DNA of 64,000 nt from Thalassobacillus cyri. GTDB lineage: Bacteria; Bacillota; Bacilli; Bacillales; Halobacillaceae. This document shows, piece after piece, positions 42,660 through 51,566 of this stretch (position 1 is the first letter of the stretch; each line of letters opens with the position of its first letter). Below the pieces are notes generated by a model that was given only the letters and a program-made list of their open reading frames with translations, was not told the DNA's origin and did not search any database. The translations under genes were made by a program, and so were the position numbers. Location: positions 1 to 64,000 of the forward strand of contig NZ_FNQR01000009.1 in the NCBI RefSeq assembly GCF_900107755.1, written 5' to 3'.

Positions 42660-44064
42660 GGAAGATAATGCTGCTCTATCAGCTGCGGTACCTATGACAA
42701 AACTGGACGCACCTGATCAGACAAACCCTAAAGTCGAAAGCACAGCTGTTCCTGCTATAGAAGTAAAGAAATATAGCAAACCAAAGGAGAAAATGAAAGC
42801 TCCAGCACCAGTTGATGAGCATAAAGAATTGAAGAACCTCATTTTCAAATATATTTTAAAAGAGCGCCATGAAGAAGATGTGGAAGACATAGTTACAGAT
42901 TTGGATGCAATTATTGAAGAGGTCTTGAAGGAAAATGAGGACCTTGAGAAAATTAGTGATTTTATCAAATTAAAAGAAGATCTGACCAATGATCTGACCG
43001 GTTACGGACCAATTAATCCATTGCTGCTTGACGACGGAGTGACCGAAGTCATGGTGAATGGGCCTCACAAGGTCTATGCCGAGCGCAGCGGTCGTTTAGA
43101 GCTCACGGATGTCACATTCAGGGACAATGATCATGTAATGGCAGTGCTCGAGAAAATCGTGGCACCGTTAGGGCGTAGAGTAGACGAAAGCAGTCCGATG
43201 GTAGATGCACGGCTTCAGGACGGCTCCCGTGTCAATGCCATAATCCCGCCATTAGCGTTAGGGGGGCCGACCATTACGATTCGTAAATTCTCTAAAGATC
43301 CTTTTACCATCCATGATTTGATCCGGTTCGGAACGTTGACCGAAGAAATGGCGGAATTCACCAAGGCTTGCGTCGAAGCGAAGCTGAATATCTTTGTCAG
43401 TGGCGGGACAGGGTCAGGAAAAACGACCACCCTCAATGTCCTGTCCTCTTTCATTTCCAATAAGGATCGTATCGTAACAATTGAAGATGCTGCAGAACTT
43501 CAACTTGGACAAGAGCATGTTGTGTCGCTGGAAACTCGTCCTCCTAATATCGAAGGAAAAGGAGCGATTTCGATTCGTGACCTTGTCCGAAACTCATTGC
43601 GAATGCGGCCGGATCGAATTGTGATCGGGGAAGTACGGAGCGGGGAAGCTCTAGATATGCTGCAGGCAATGAACACTGGACATGACGGTTCCCTTGCAAC
43701 CGGACACTCGAATAGTCCTCGTGATATGGTAGCACGTTTAGAGACGATGGTTTTAATGGCAGGGATGGAATTGCCGGTCAAAGCGATTCGCGAACAGATT
43801 GCCGGTGCTCTTGATGTCATTATTCAGCAATCACGTCTGAAGGATGGCACCAGGAGAATCACCAACATAACAGAAGTCCAAGGACTAGAAGGGGACATTA
43901 TCGTCCTGCAGGACATTTTTACTTTCAAACAATTCGGCGTGGATGAAGATGGAAAAATCATAGGGAAATTAATTCCTACTGGTGTCCGACCTAAATTCTA
44001 TGAACGGATGGAATATGAAGGTATCCATTTGCCGGCTTCTATTTTCATTGAAAAAGGAGAATAG
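42622..44064 (+). CDS. tadA: Tad pilus assembly ATPase (TadA/CpaF)
   Basis: Secretion ATPase of the type II/IV family that powers pilus extension (and probably retraction), 480 aa. A charged, probably flexible N-terminus (1-65) is followed by the N1/N2 domain. Walker A GGTGSGKTT is at 261-269, the Asp box in VTIEDAAELQL, Walker B in DRIVIGEVRSGEALDMLQAM (catalytic E337) and the His box in GHDGSLATGHSN. GAGGAGGAAGG precedes the ATG. The start lies inside tadZ (38-bp overlap). It is followed by tadB after 3 bp. Confidence 0.95.
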   Translation: MSLLAKLQSKNHKEDNAALSAAVPMTKLDAPDQTNPKVESTAVPAIEVKKYSKPKEKMKAPAPVDEHKELKNLIFKYILKERHEEDVEDIVTDLDAIIEEVLKENEDLEKISDFIKLKEDLTNDLTGYGPINPLLLDDGVTEVMVNGPHKVYAERSGRLELTDVTFRDNDHVMAVLEKIVAPLGRRVDESSPMVDARLQDGSRVNAIIPPLALGGPTITIRKFSKDPFTIHDLIRFGTLTEEMAEFTKACVEAKLNIFVSGGTGSGKTTTLNVLSSFISNKDRIVTIEDAAELQLGQEHVVSLETRPPNIEGKGAISIRDLVRNSLRMRPDRIVIGEVRSGEALDMLQAMNTGHDGSLATGHSNSPRDMVARLETMVLMAGMELPVKAIREQIAGALDVIIQQSRLKDGTRRITNITEVQGLEGDIIVLQDIFTFKQFGVDEDGKIIGKLIPTGVRPKFYERMEYEGIHLPASIFIEKGE

Positions 44065-44067
44065 CAT

Positions 44068-44997
44068 ATGAAGGGCATTTTATTAATAGCGATATTCTCT
44101 ACCATCTTTCTGACTTTATTGGCGGCTGGGAAGTGGAAGCAGGCAGACGGAAATGGCGGGTCAGTTAAAAACCATGTCACGTTTAAAGAATCCCTGAAAA
44201 GAGCGAATAGCAGCTTAAAGATGCTGCTGCTCAAGAAAAAGAAAGCGACAAAGAAAAGAAGTCGACTGGAACAGCAGCTTAGTATAGCGGGGATTTCTAT
44301 GAAAGCAGAGGAGTTTCTCCTATTTAAATGGTTTGCTGTCATAATTGCAGGCGGTGTTTTTCATTTGATATTCAGTGATATCATTTTGCTTATTGTCGGT
44401 GCAATGATGGGATATATAATACCGGGACTGTGGCTGAATCGGAAACAGGTCAAGCGTATTAAAGAGTTCAATGCCGGACTTCCTGGAATGTTGACTTCGA
44501 TTATCGGCTCCCTTCGTGCAGGCTTCAGTTTTCCTCAATCGTTGCAAATGGTGGGAGAAGAGTCTTATTCGCCAGTTAAAGAAGAAGTGCAGCATGTCCT
44601 GAAGGCCATGCAATACGGGACAAGTATCGAGGATGCTTTAGTAGAGTGGAAAAAAAGGATGCCGAGTGATGATTTATCTCTCCTTGTGGAGGCAATCCTG
44701 ATTCAACGTCAGGTAGGCGGTAATCTTGCTTACCTGCTGGATAAGATTGTGGAAACGATAAGGGAGCGAACAAAGATTGAAAACCAAATCAAGACGTTAA
44801 CTGCCCAGGGGAGGTTGTCAGGTATCATTATCAGCCTGCTTCCTGTCGTTTTGGGTATAATTATATACATGATGAATCCTGAATATATGAGTACGTTGTT
44901 TACAAATCCAATCGGCCAGGGAATGCTGGTTGCGGCAGTTTTCGGAGGAATCATCGGGTTCTTTTTAATCCGTAAAATTACAACTATTGAGGTGTAA
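44068..44997 (+). CDS. tadB: Tad pilus inner-platform protein TadB
   Basis: 309-aa integral membrane protein with a T2SSF/GspF domain (about 140-275: MLTSIIGSLRAGFSFPQSLQ, ILIQRQVGGNLAYLLDKI). It has an N-terminal helix at 3-19 and membrane helices at about 85-120 and 245-305. AAAAGGAG precedes the ATG, 3 bp after tadA. It forms the membrane platform with TadC, driven by TadA. Confidence 0.9.
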   Translation: MKGILLIAIFSTIFLTLLAAGKWKQADGNGGSVKNHVTFKESLKRANSSLKMLLLKKKKATKKRSRLEQQLSIAGISMKAEEFLLFKWFAVIIAGGVFHLIFSDIILLIVGAMMGYIIPGLWLNRKQVKRIKEFNAGLPGMLTSIIGSLRAGFSFPQSLQMVGEESYSPVKEEVQHVLKAMQYGTSIEDALVEWKKRMPSDDLSLLVEAILIQRQVGGNLAYLLDKIVETIRERTKIENQIKTLTAQGRLSGIIISLLPVVLGIIIYMMNPEYMSTLFTNPIGQGMLVAAVFGGIIGFFLIRKITTIEV

Positions 44998-45003
44998 GCG
45001 AGG

Positions 45004-45918
45004 ATGCTATTTTATATCAGTTTTTTCATATTTATCAGTTTGCTCACATACGCGTCAGTTAGTTTACACTCGGAAAAGAAATGGATAATACAAAGGCGGA
45101 TCCATGATTTTATCACTACGCCTGCAGGATCTGTGTCAGGTTTTGCAGAGGAAGAAGAACTATCTTTTTATAAACGGGTTATAGGTCCGGAGTGGAAAAA
45201 ACTGAAACGTAATTATCAAAAGAGAATCGGAAGAGAAAAAGCTTCCAAGTTGGAAATCAGGCTTTTACAGGCTGGGCAGCCGTTTGGGTTTACGCCGGTG
45301 GAATTCAAGATATTCCAGATTATACTAGTAATAGTTTTTTTCCTTGTTGGAGGAGTAGCCGGGATTCTAACCGGGACTGGACTGGCTGCAAGTATGTTGT
45401 TTGCTTCCCTCGGTGCTGGACTAGCATTGGTTATCTCTAACCATTACTTGAAATTAAGAGCTCAGAAGCGAAGTAAATCAGCCGTAAAAGAACTACCGGA
45501 TACTCTGGATTTACTGACCATCAGTTTAGAGGGAGGTCTTGGATTTGATGCGGCTTTAAGTAAAGTGGTCACAAGGAAAAATGGGATCTTATCTGATGAA
45601 TTCAAGGTTTGCTTAGAAGAAATACGGTTAGGGAAAACGAGAAAAGAAGCATTGAGCGGAATCAATCAACGATTGACAGCAGAAGAATTAAAATCGTTGA
45701 TATATAACATCGTCCAGGCAGAGAAGCTTGGGATTGGAATGGTTTCTGTATTACGTGTCCAAACGGAAGACATTCGTGAACAGCGGAAGCAAAAAGCGGA
45801 AGAGGCTGCCATGAAGGCACCGATAAAGATGATGTTCCCCCTGGTGCTATTTATTTTTCCGACCTTGTTCATTATTCTATTAGGTCCAGCTATACTGCAG
45901 TTTTTAGATGCTTTTTAG
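45004..45918 (+). CDS. tadC: Tad pilus inner-platform protein TadC
   Basis: 304-aa partner of TadB with the same T2SSF architecture (LPDTLDLLTISLEGGLGFDA at about 165-184, AEKLGIGMVSVLRVQTEDIR at about 239-258). Membrane segments lie at about 2-18, 100-145 and 275-300. It starts 6 bp after tadB and is the last gene of the pilus operon. Its stop codon is followed by the second array of 21-bp phased boxes and then a bidirectional terminator. Confidence 0.9.
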   Translation: MLFYISFFIFISLLTYASVSLHSEKKWIIQRRIHDFITTPAGSVSGFAEEEELSFYKRVIGPEWKKLKRNYQKRIGREKASKLEIRLLQAGQPFGFTPVEFKIFQIILVIVFFLVGGVAGILTGTGLAASMLFASLGAGLALVISNHYLKLRAQKRSKSAVKELPDTLDLLTISLEGGLGFDAALSKVVTRKNGILSDEFKVCLEEIRLGKTRKEALSGINQRLTAEELKSLIYNIVQAEKLGIGMVSVLRVQTEDIREQRKQKAEEAAMKAPIKMMFPLVLFIFPTLFIILLGPAILQFLDAF

Positions 45919-45931
45919 AGGAGATTGGCAA

Positions 45932-46063
45932 TACTGGAAATAAGGTGCAGTTACTAGACATTTGAGAAGTTTAACTAGACACTATCCAGGTTTTATTAGA
46001 CAATCTCAAGAATTAAATAGGCAGCTGGTGCTTTTACTGGATACCCTTAACCAATACTAGACA
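45932..46063. repeat. array of ~21-bp phased TACTAGACA boxes, array 2
   Basis: Seven degenerate boxes start (at the T of TAGACA) at 45935, 45955, 45976, 45997, 46018, 46038 and 46058, with steps of 20, 21, 21, 21, 20 and 20 bp. The best copies read TTACTAGACA and AATACTAGACAA; others are diverged (ACTGGAAA, AATAGGCA, ACTGGATA). It fills the space between the tadC stop and the shared terminator. Same box and period as at 29551-29700. Confidence 0.82.
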
Positions 46064-46081
46064 ACCCATCTATTCAATAAG

Positions 46082-46110
46082 AAAACCCTGGCATATAAGC
46101 CAGGGTTTTT
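46082..46110. terminator. bidirectional terminator, tadC / tsdA-like
   Basis: AAAACCCTGG...CCAGGGTTTT between convergent genes, with T runs on both strands. Confidence 0.88.
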
Positions 46111-46115
46111 GTGTA

Positions 46116-47009
46116 TCAATCTTTTGGTACAACGTTTTCGATTGTAGACCAGTCAAATGTGCCAGCGCGGATTTTTTCACGTCGTTCCTGGGTTATGATA
46201 TCAGGTGGACGACCACCTTTTGGCCAGTCATTTTCATGATCTCCCCAGATTGGACGATCATGGGACAGGACATAGGCAGCTAAGTCTGCTGCTTCCTGAT
46301 CCGTTAATGTATTTTCGTCGCCTTTTGGCATATTCGCTTTGATATAACCAGCAGCTTTACTGAGACGGCCCATACCGGCACCATCATTAAAAGAGCCATC
46401 TCCCCAAAGTGGTGGTCCTGCGTTTGCGCTTCTTCCTGCGCCATCTGAACCGTGGCAGGTGATACATCCTTTTGTTTCGTATAATTCTTCTCCACGGGCG
46501 ACATCAGGTTCTGGAACTTTGTCCAGATTAGGTTTTTGCATCTTTTCTAATTTTTCTCCTTGTGCAGCACCTTTTGACAAGAAAGTCATGTAAGCAACCA
46601 TCGCACGCATTTCGCGACTATCATGCTCCAATTGCACGCCATTCATGCTTCGCTGCATACAGCCATTGACACGGTCTTCTAAAGTGAAGATGGTGTCAGA
46701 GCGGGGACGGTAAACAGGGAACTGAGATGCTACTCCAATAAAGGAATTGGTATTGGATACACCGCCATTCGCATGGCAGCTTGTACACGAAAGTTCGTTT
46801 CCGACTTCATCTGCAAGCATGGTGTTGGTATTGTACATTAATTTTTGTCCATACAGGATTTCTTCGGTTGCAGGGTCATCCGGGTCCAGTTCCGATAATT
46901 TATTTTCATAATTTTGCGGTGTATCGAACTGGGACTCTTCACTTGAGCAAGCTGCAAATGCTGCGATTATTAAAAGCAAAGCAAATATCAGCCATTTGTT
47001 CTTCCACAT
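46116..47009 (-). CDS. TsdA-like diheme cytochrome c lipoprotein (copy 1)
   Basis: 297 aa, exported and membrane-anchored. ATG 47009 has TTAGGAGG 7 nt upstream. The lipobox AAFAAC gives lipid-modified C21. Two heme c motifs are seen, C75-T-S-C78-H79 and C182-I-T-C185-H186. The region between reads VGVASQFPVYRPRSDT...DRVNGCMQRSMNG, the signature of thiosulfate dehydrogenase TsdA. There a Cys (here probably C117) ligates heme 1 and a Met (here probably M227 in NMPKG) can ligate heme 2. TsdA interconverts thiosulfate and tetrathionate. Activity in this host is inference; a general electron-carrier role is possible. A close paralogue lies upstream on the same strand. Confidence 0.82.
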   Translation of the reverse strand: MWKNKWLIFALLLIIAAFAACSSEESQFDTPQNYENKLSELDPDDPATEEILYGQKLMYNTNTMLADEVGNELSCTSCHANGGVSNTNSFIGVASQFPVYRPRSDTIFTLEDRVNGCMQRSMNGVQLEHDSREMRAMVAYMTFLSKGAAQGEKLEKMQKPNLDKVPEPDVARGEELYETKGCITCHGSDGAGRSANAGPPLWGDGSFNDGAGMGRLSKAAGYIKANMPKGDENTLTDQEAADLAAYVLSHDRPIWGDHENDWPKGGRPPDIITQERREKIRAGTFDWSTIENVVPKD

Positions 47010-47120
47010 GCAACTGCCTCCTAACTTTCTCATATAGTTGTATACGTTTAGAATGATGTCCATTACTATTGTTTATCAAAAAATATGTTAGTAATAATGC
47101 AAAAAAGTCGTTGGGGGGAG

Positions 47121-47150
47121 AGAAACTCCAATAATGTATATGGAGTTTCT
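47121..47150 (-). terminator. hairpin between the two cytochrome genes
   Basis: AGAAACTCCA...TGGAGTTTCT is a perfect 10-bp inverted repeat 10 bp after the stop of the upstream cytochrome gene. The following minus-strand sequence is TCTCCCCCC rather than T-rich, so it may only attenuate or protect the mRNA end. Confidence 0.45.
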
Positions 47151-47159
47151 TCAGCATCA

Positions 47160-48080
47160 TCAGTCTGCTGGTACGACATTTTCGATTTCTGTCCAATCAA
47201 ATTCGCCGTTACGGATTTTTTCGCGTCGATCTTGAGTGATGATATCAGTAGGACGACCGCCTTTTGGCCAGTCATTTTCGTGTCCTTCCCAAACTGGTCT
47301 TTCATGTGAGAGGATGTAAGCGGCAAGGTCGGCAGCTTCCTGGTCTGTCAAATTTTCTCCATCGCCAGGTGGCATATTCCGCTTTAAATATCCTGACATC
47401 TTCGATAAGCGCGTCATACCAGCGCCATCATTGAACGAATTGTCACCCCATAATGCCGGTCCGGATGTTGCTCCTGTTCCTGATCCATCCTGTGCATGGC
47501 AGGACATGCAATTCTTCTCGGAATAGAGTTCCTCGCCTCTCGCTACATCAGGTTCTGGAACTTTTTCCATGTTATTTTGCATCCGCCAAGGGATATCTGC
47601 GTCATAGTCAATACCTTCCGATATGTAGGTAAGGTAGGCGACCATACCACGCAATTCATCGCTTCTACGATCAAGCTTTTCCCCATTCATACTCCGAATC
47701 ATACAACCGTTGATGCGGTCAGATAAAGTGAACATATCTCCTTCACGAGAGCGGTATTGGGGGAACTGTGTAGCTACACCGACCATAGAGGATCCTTTTC
47801 CAGTCCCCCCGTCAGCATGGCAGCTGGCACAGGAGAGCTCATTACCCACCTCATCGGATAATACGGTATTAGTCTCGTTAAAGGCTTTTTCCCCAAGCTT
47901 AATATATTCAGTCATTGGGTCCTCCGGATCTAAATCGTCCGTGGAAGGAGGATTATATTCTGGTTCTTCTGGTGTCCGCTCATAGGGGGAATCTTTTGTT
48001 ACAATTTCATTGTTAGAACATGCTGTAATAGTAGCTATAATTAATAGCAGCATCCATAAAAACCATTTGTTATTTACCAT
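47160..48080 (-). CDS. TsdA-like diheme cytochrome c lipoprotein (copy 2)
   Basis: 306 aa. ATG 48080 has AGGAGG 6 nt upstream. The lipobox IATITAC gives C21. Heme motifs are C84-A-S-C87-H88 and C191-M-S-C194-H195, and the TsdA-type block VGVATQFPQYRSREGDMFTL...DRINGCMIRSMNG contains candidate heme-1 ligand C126. It is very similar to copy 1 over the whole mature protein, including the C-terminus (WPKGGRPTDIITQDRREKIR). The pair therefore arose by tandem duplication; spacing between them is 150 bp. The linker after the lipid anchor is longer and Pro-rich. Confidence 0.82.
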   Translation of the reverse strand: MVNNKWFLWMLLLIIATITACSNNEIVTKDSPYERTPEEPEYNPPSTDDLDPEDPMTEYIKLGEKAFNETNTVLSDEVGNELSCASCHADGGTGKGSSMVGVATQFPQYRSREGDMFTLSDRINGCMIRSMNGEKLDRRSDELRGMVAYLTYISEGIDYDADIPWRMQNNMEKVPEPDVARGEELYSEKNCMSCHAQDGSGTGATSGPALWGDNSFNDGAGMTRLSKMSGYLKRNMPPGDGENLTDQEAADLAAYILSHERPVWEGHENDWPKGGRPTDIITQDRREKIRNGEFDWTEIENVVPAD

Positions 48081-48255
48081 TTTCAACCTCCTAGTCTCTA
48101 GTTGCTAAGGTAGTGTTGACATAATTGTAATAAATTTTTGGATGTAATATATAGGATATGAAATTTCTACATATAATCTTCATAACATTTTGCTTTTTCA
48201 GACATATTTAAATATCAATGAAAATAGCGTGTTGGAGTAAGATTTTTCAAAGAAG

Positions 48256-49650
48256 TTATGCATCAGCGGTCAGACTAACATATAGCTGCTGGTAGGCTTT
48301 CGCTTCTTCTGCCATTCCTTTTTCGTTATAAATTTTAGCTAGCCACTGTACAGGCGATGGATCGTTTTCCTTCAATTCCATTTCCCAGCTGAAGCACTCT
48401 AAAGCTCCATCCAAATACCGAAAATGGTAATATAACTCTCCAAGCTGGTCTTGATTGTCTAAATCATTGATCAGTGATTTGATTTGTTTAGCTTTTTGGA
48501 TGGCAGGTCTTGCTTTGGGTATGATTTCCAATGGATGCAACCATTCGATTACTCCATTTATCCCCTCGTTAACTATCAAAATTTCAATACATTGGTAAAG
48601 AATCGTGTTTGCCCGCTCTGGGTGGGTCCGGAATAATGGGAGTAAAAATTTGTTTAAGTGGTGGATATTTATTGATTCATTTCCTGGATTGAAATTTTCT
48701 AAAAGACGCATCATCTTTTTTTCTTGGCTGCTTGAAAGCACCAAGGAATGTTTATGAAGAAGAGCCATGACTTTTACGAAATTATCCGTTTGTAGGTAAA
48801 GGGTAAGAAGGTCTTGCTGCAAAGGTTCGAATTCTGGAATGCTTGTATATAGATACTCTAACGATGAAAGTGTTCCTGTGTCGTTGAAATGTAATTCACA
48901 TTGTTGTTTGAAAGCAGTATAGTCTTCTTTGGTCGGGGATGAGATTAGGTGAATAGTGGAGAGAGCGATTTGGTCAATCCATCGCCCCTGTGATTCTAAT
49001 AAGGAGAAAAGCTCATGAAACACATCGCTTTTGCTGCGTTGAGAAAATAAGATTTTTTCATAGTAGATGGGGTCTTTTTTGAATAAGGTTTCATCATGCG
49101 TATCGTAAAGGTTGTGGTAGCGGTTAGAAGCTACTTCGTTCTTCGCTTTCCATACCCACTCATTTTCGGGCATCTGTTCAGAAAGTATCTGGAGGATACG
49201 GTAACCGGCGAACATTTTTCCGTCACGTCTATGTTGGTAATATAGCGTTTGAATATATTTGAAAAGTTTTTCTTTCTCAATAACGGAATCAAAATACGTA
49301 GCAATCAGAGCAAGTTCCTGGGGTGTATAGGATTTTTTAAGCGATTTGAACAGCTGTTGGAAACTTTGTCTTTTTATTGGCTTTTCCGGGGAAGTCAACG
49401 TAAGTATGAGAGGATGAGGGGAAGCGATCAGATTACCTTTTTCAAAAGCCTTCTTAATGTGACAGTCAGGGCTCAGCCCTTTATCTTTTACAATATTAAG
49501 AAACTGGTCCTTGTAATAGATGAGATAATAGATGTTTCGTTCTGGATCTGTAGCTTTTAACACCTTGCTTTGAATATAGACAGCCAACTGCTCTGCTCTA
49601 AGCGGCACATAGCTATTATTGGTTTTTAATGAAAGGGTGATGGGTTCCAT
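48256..49650 (-). CDS. hypothetical helical-repeat (TPR-like) protein
   Basis: 464 aa, not recognised. CAAGGAGGG precedes the ATG. The N-terminal 90 residues look globular (MEPITLSLKTNNSYVPLRAE). From about 110 to the end it is almost all alpha-helical with TPR-like pairs, for example DQLGELYYHFRYLDGALECF near the C-terminus and LAKIYNEKGMAEEAKAYQQL. No signal peptide or membrane segment is present, so it is probably a cytoplasmic scaffold or regulator. It lacks a helix-turn-helix. No terminator is evident after it. Neighbours (cytochromes, carboxylate transporter) do not suggest a function. Confidence 0.7.
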   Translation of the reverse strand: MEPITLSLKTNNSYVPLRAEQLAVYIQSKVLKATDPERNIYYLIYYKDQFLNIVKDKGLSPDCHIKKAFEKGNLIASPHPLILTLTSPEKPIKRQSFQQLFKSLKKSYTPQELALIATYFDSVIEKEKLFKYIQTLYYQHRRDGKMFAGYRILQILSEQMPENEWVWKAKNEVASNRYHNLYDTHDETLFKKDPIYYEKILFSQRSKSDVFHELFSLLESQGRWIDQIALSTIHLISSPTKEDYTAFKQQCELHFNDTGTLSSLEYLYTSIPEFEPLQQDLLTLYLQTDNFVKVMALLHKHSLVLSSSQEKKMMRLLENFNPGNESINIHHLNKFLLPLFRTHPERANTILYQCIEILIVNEGINGVIEWLHPLEIIPKARPAIQKAKQIKSLINDLDNQDQLGELYYHFRYLDGALECFSWEMELKENDPSPVQWLAKIYNEKGMAEEAKAYQQLYVSLTADA

Positions 49651-49705
49651 AGTATCCCTCCTTGGTTTACCTTGACTATAACAAATATGAGAATGATTTA
49701 CACGT

Positions 49706-49739
49706 TAAAAAGAGAACCCTTGTATGGGTTCTCTTTAAT
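49706..49739 (-). terminator. intrinsic terminator of the DASS transporter gene
   Basis: TAAAAAGAGAACCC...GGGTTCTCTTTAA hairpin just beyond the stop codon, reading as a terminator on the minus strand. Confidence 0.85.
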
Positions 49740-49744
49740 CAGGC

Positions 49745-51394
49745 TTATTTGAATTGTTCTGGAAAACTGGTTAAATCGATGCCCCATACAAGCGGCATCA
49801 AGAAATAAATGAAGAGCGCAATGATGAATATCGCTACTATATTAAGGAAGAATCCAGCTTTTGCCATATCCGGAATTCTTAAATATCCAGAGCCGAAAAC
49901 AACGGCGTTTGGAGGGGTGGCGACAGGCAGCATAAAAGCACAGGATGCTGCAAGGCCTGCACCGATCATCAAACTGTACGGGTGGACATTGATTGCCGCT
50001 GCAAGGGAGGCCATGATTGGGAACATCATGGTTCCTGTAGCTGTATTTGACGTGATTTCGGTTAAGAAAATGACAAGGCCAATGACGGCAAGCAAAATTA
50101 TAAAGAAGTTTACATTTGCAAGTACGGTCAATTGTTCCCCGAACCATTCGGCCAAACCAGACTCTTTGAACCCGGCAGCAATAGCAAGACCGCCACCGAA
50201 CAGCAAGAGGATGCCCCAAGGCAATTGTTTAGCTGTATCCCAATTCATCAATGCTTCTCCACGGTATCGCTTCGATGGAATTACAAAGAGAATTAAGGAA
50301 GCAGCGATTGCGATGATGGCATCATTGATGCCAGGGATGAACTCACTTAATAGGAATGAACGGGTAATCCAGGCGACGGCCGCCAGTGTGAATACAGTCA
50401 TCACTGCCTTTTCCTCAGAAACCATTTTGCCTAGAGCAGTCTGTTCATCCCGAATGACTTTTTGACCTCCTGGAAGCTGATCCAATTTCATTTTATAAGC
50501 GACTTTAACTAAATAAATCCAGGCGATAACTAAAAATACGGCGGAGATCGGCACACCGAAGAGCATCCAGCGGGCAAAAGAGATTTCGACTCCATATAAT
50601 TCTGAGACAATACCAGCAAAGATGGTATTTGGAGGAGTACCGATTAATGTTCCAAGTCCACCGATGGAAGCGGAATAGGCAATCCCAAGCATCAATGCTT
50701 TTCCGAAATTGAAATTTTCAGGGCTGGTATCAATCGAATCATCATCCTTCAATAAATCTGATACCTGATAAATGATCGCAAGTCCAATTGGCACCATCAT
50801 CATAGCGGTAGCTGTGTTAGAAATCCACATAGATAAAGCACCGGTGGCTACCATAAACCCTAAAATGATCTTTTCCGTGCTGGTTCCTATCATTGAAATG
50901 ATCCACAGCGCTATCCGTTTATGTAAGTTCCAGCGCTGCATGGCCAATGCGATGATAAATCCACCCATGAATAGGAAGATTGTATCTGAACCATAAGAGG
51001 AAGCCGTCGCGTCTATATCCAGTCCTCCAGTTAATGGGAATAAGACAATCGGCAATAGGGATGTTGCAGGAATAGGTATGGCTTCGGTGATCCACCAGGT
51101 AGCAATCCAAAGGGTGGAGGCTAAGATAGCTACTCCCTCTTGAGAAAGTGATTCTGGTTTTACAAATAATAATGTCAGTAAAAATAAGAGCGGTCCCAGC
51201 CACAAGCCGATTTTTTGCCTGGCATCAAAACCGGAAGGTGGTTGATCATCTTCCTGTTTGTGACGGGTGCTTTCTGCTGATTCTGTGTCCCACTTTGTGT
51301 TTCCGCTTACAGAAAAACGCAGCAGGTCTTTCGCTTCATGGTGCATATTCCACATTCGTTTCCAAACCGTGGATGCGACACTAATTAAGTTCAT
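49745..51394 (-). CDS. DASS (SLC13) family Na+/anion symporter
   Basis: 549-aa membrane transporter of the divalent anion:Na+ symporter family, most likely for dicarboxylates (SdcS/SdcL-like), though sulfate or phosphate members exist. The ATG has AAAGGAGG 7 nt upstream. About 11-13 hydrophobic helices follow an unusually long hydrophilic N-terminus (about 60 residues). Two family SNT motifs are visible: MWISNTATAMMMVPIG (about 195-210) and EITSNTATGTMMFPI (about 450-465). The membrane ends AAALA-VHPYSLMIGAGLAAS and CAFMLPVATPPNAVVFGSGY fit citrate/succinate transporters. Confidence 0.9.
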   Translation of the reverse strand: MNLISVASTVWKRMWNMHHEAKDLLRFSVSGNTKWDTESAESTRHKQEDDQPPSGFDARQKIGLWLGPLLFLLTLLFVKPESLSQEGVAILASTLWIATWWITEAIPIPATSLLPIVLFPLTGGLDIDATASSYGSDTIFLFMGGFIIALAMQRWNLHKRIALWIISMIGTSTEKIILGFMVATGALSMWISNTATAMMMVPIGLAIIYQVSDLLKDDDSIDTSPENFNFGKALMLGIAYSASIGGLGTLIGTPPNTIFAGIVSELYGVEISFARWMLFGVPISAVFLVIAWIYLVKVAYKMKLDQLPGGQKVIRDEQTALGKMVSEEKAVMTVFTLAAVAWITRSFLLSEFIPGINDAIIAIAASLILFVIPSKRYRGEALMNWDTAKQLPWGILLLFGGGLAIAAGFKESGLAEWFGEQLTVLANVNFFIILLAVIGLVIFLTEITSNTATGTMMFPIMASLAAAINVHPYSLMIGAGLAASCAFMLPVATPPNAVVFGSGYLRIPDMAKAGFFLNIVAIFIIALFIYFLMPLVWGIDLTSFPEQFK

Positions 51395-51566
51395 TATTGT
51401 ACCTCCTTTAAAGCAGTATGATTGGTATTTACCACCATAACATAATTCAATAACTTATTATTCGATTACGCATAAAATTTCGACAATTTTCCTATGTTAT
51501 CTTACTTTACTCATATAAAAAGTGGTAAAATTCTATTGCCTTACAATTGGATATTTTCCCAATTAG

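Noticed and set aside
49809-50465. A 218-codon frame antisense to the DASS transporter
   Set aside because: Shadow of a membrane-protein gene; no ribosome binding site and no family resemblance.
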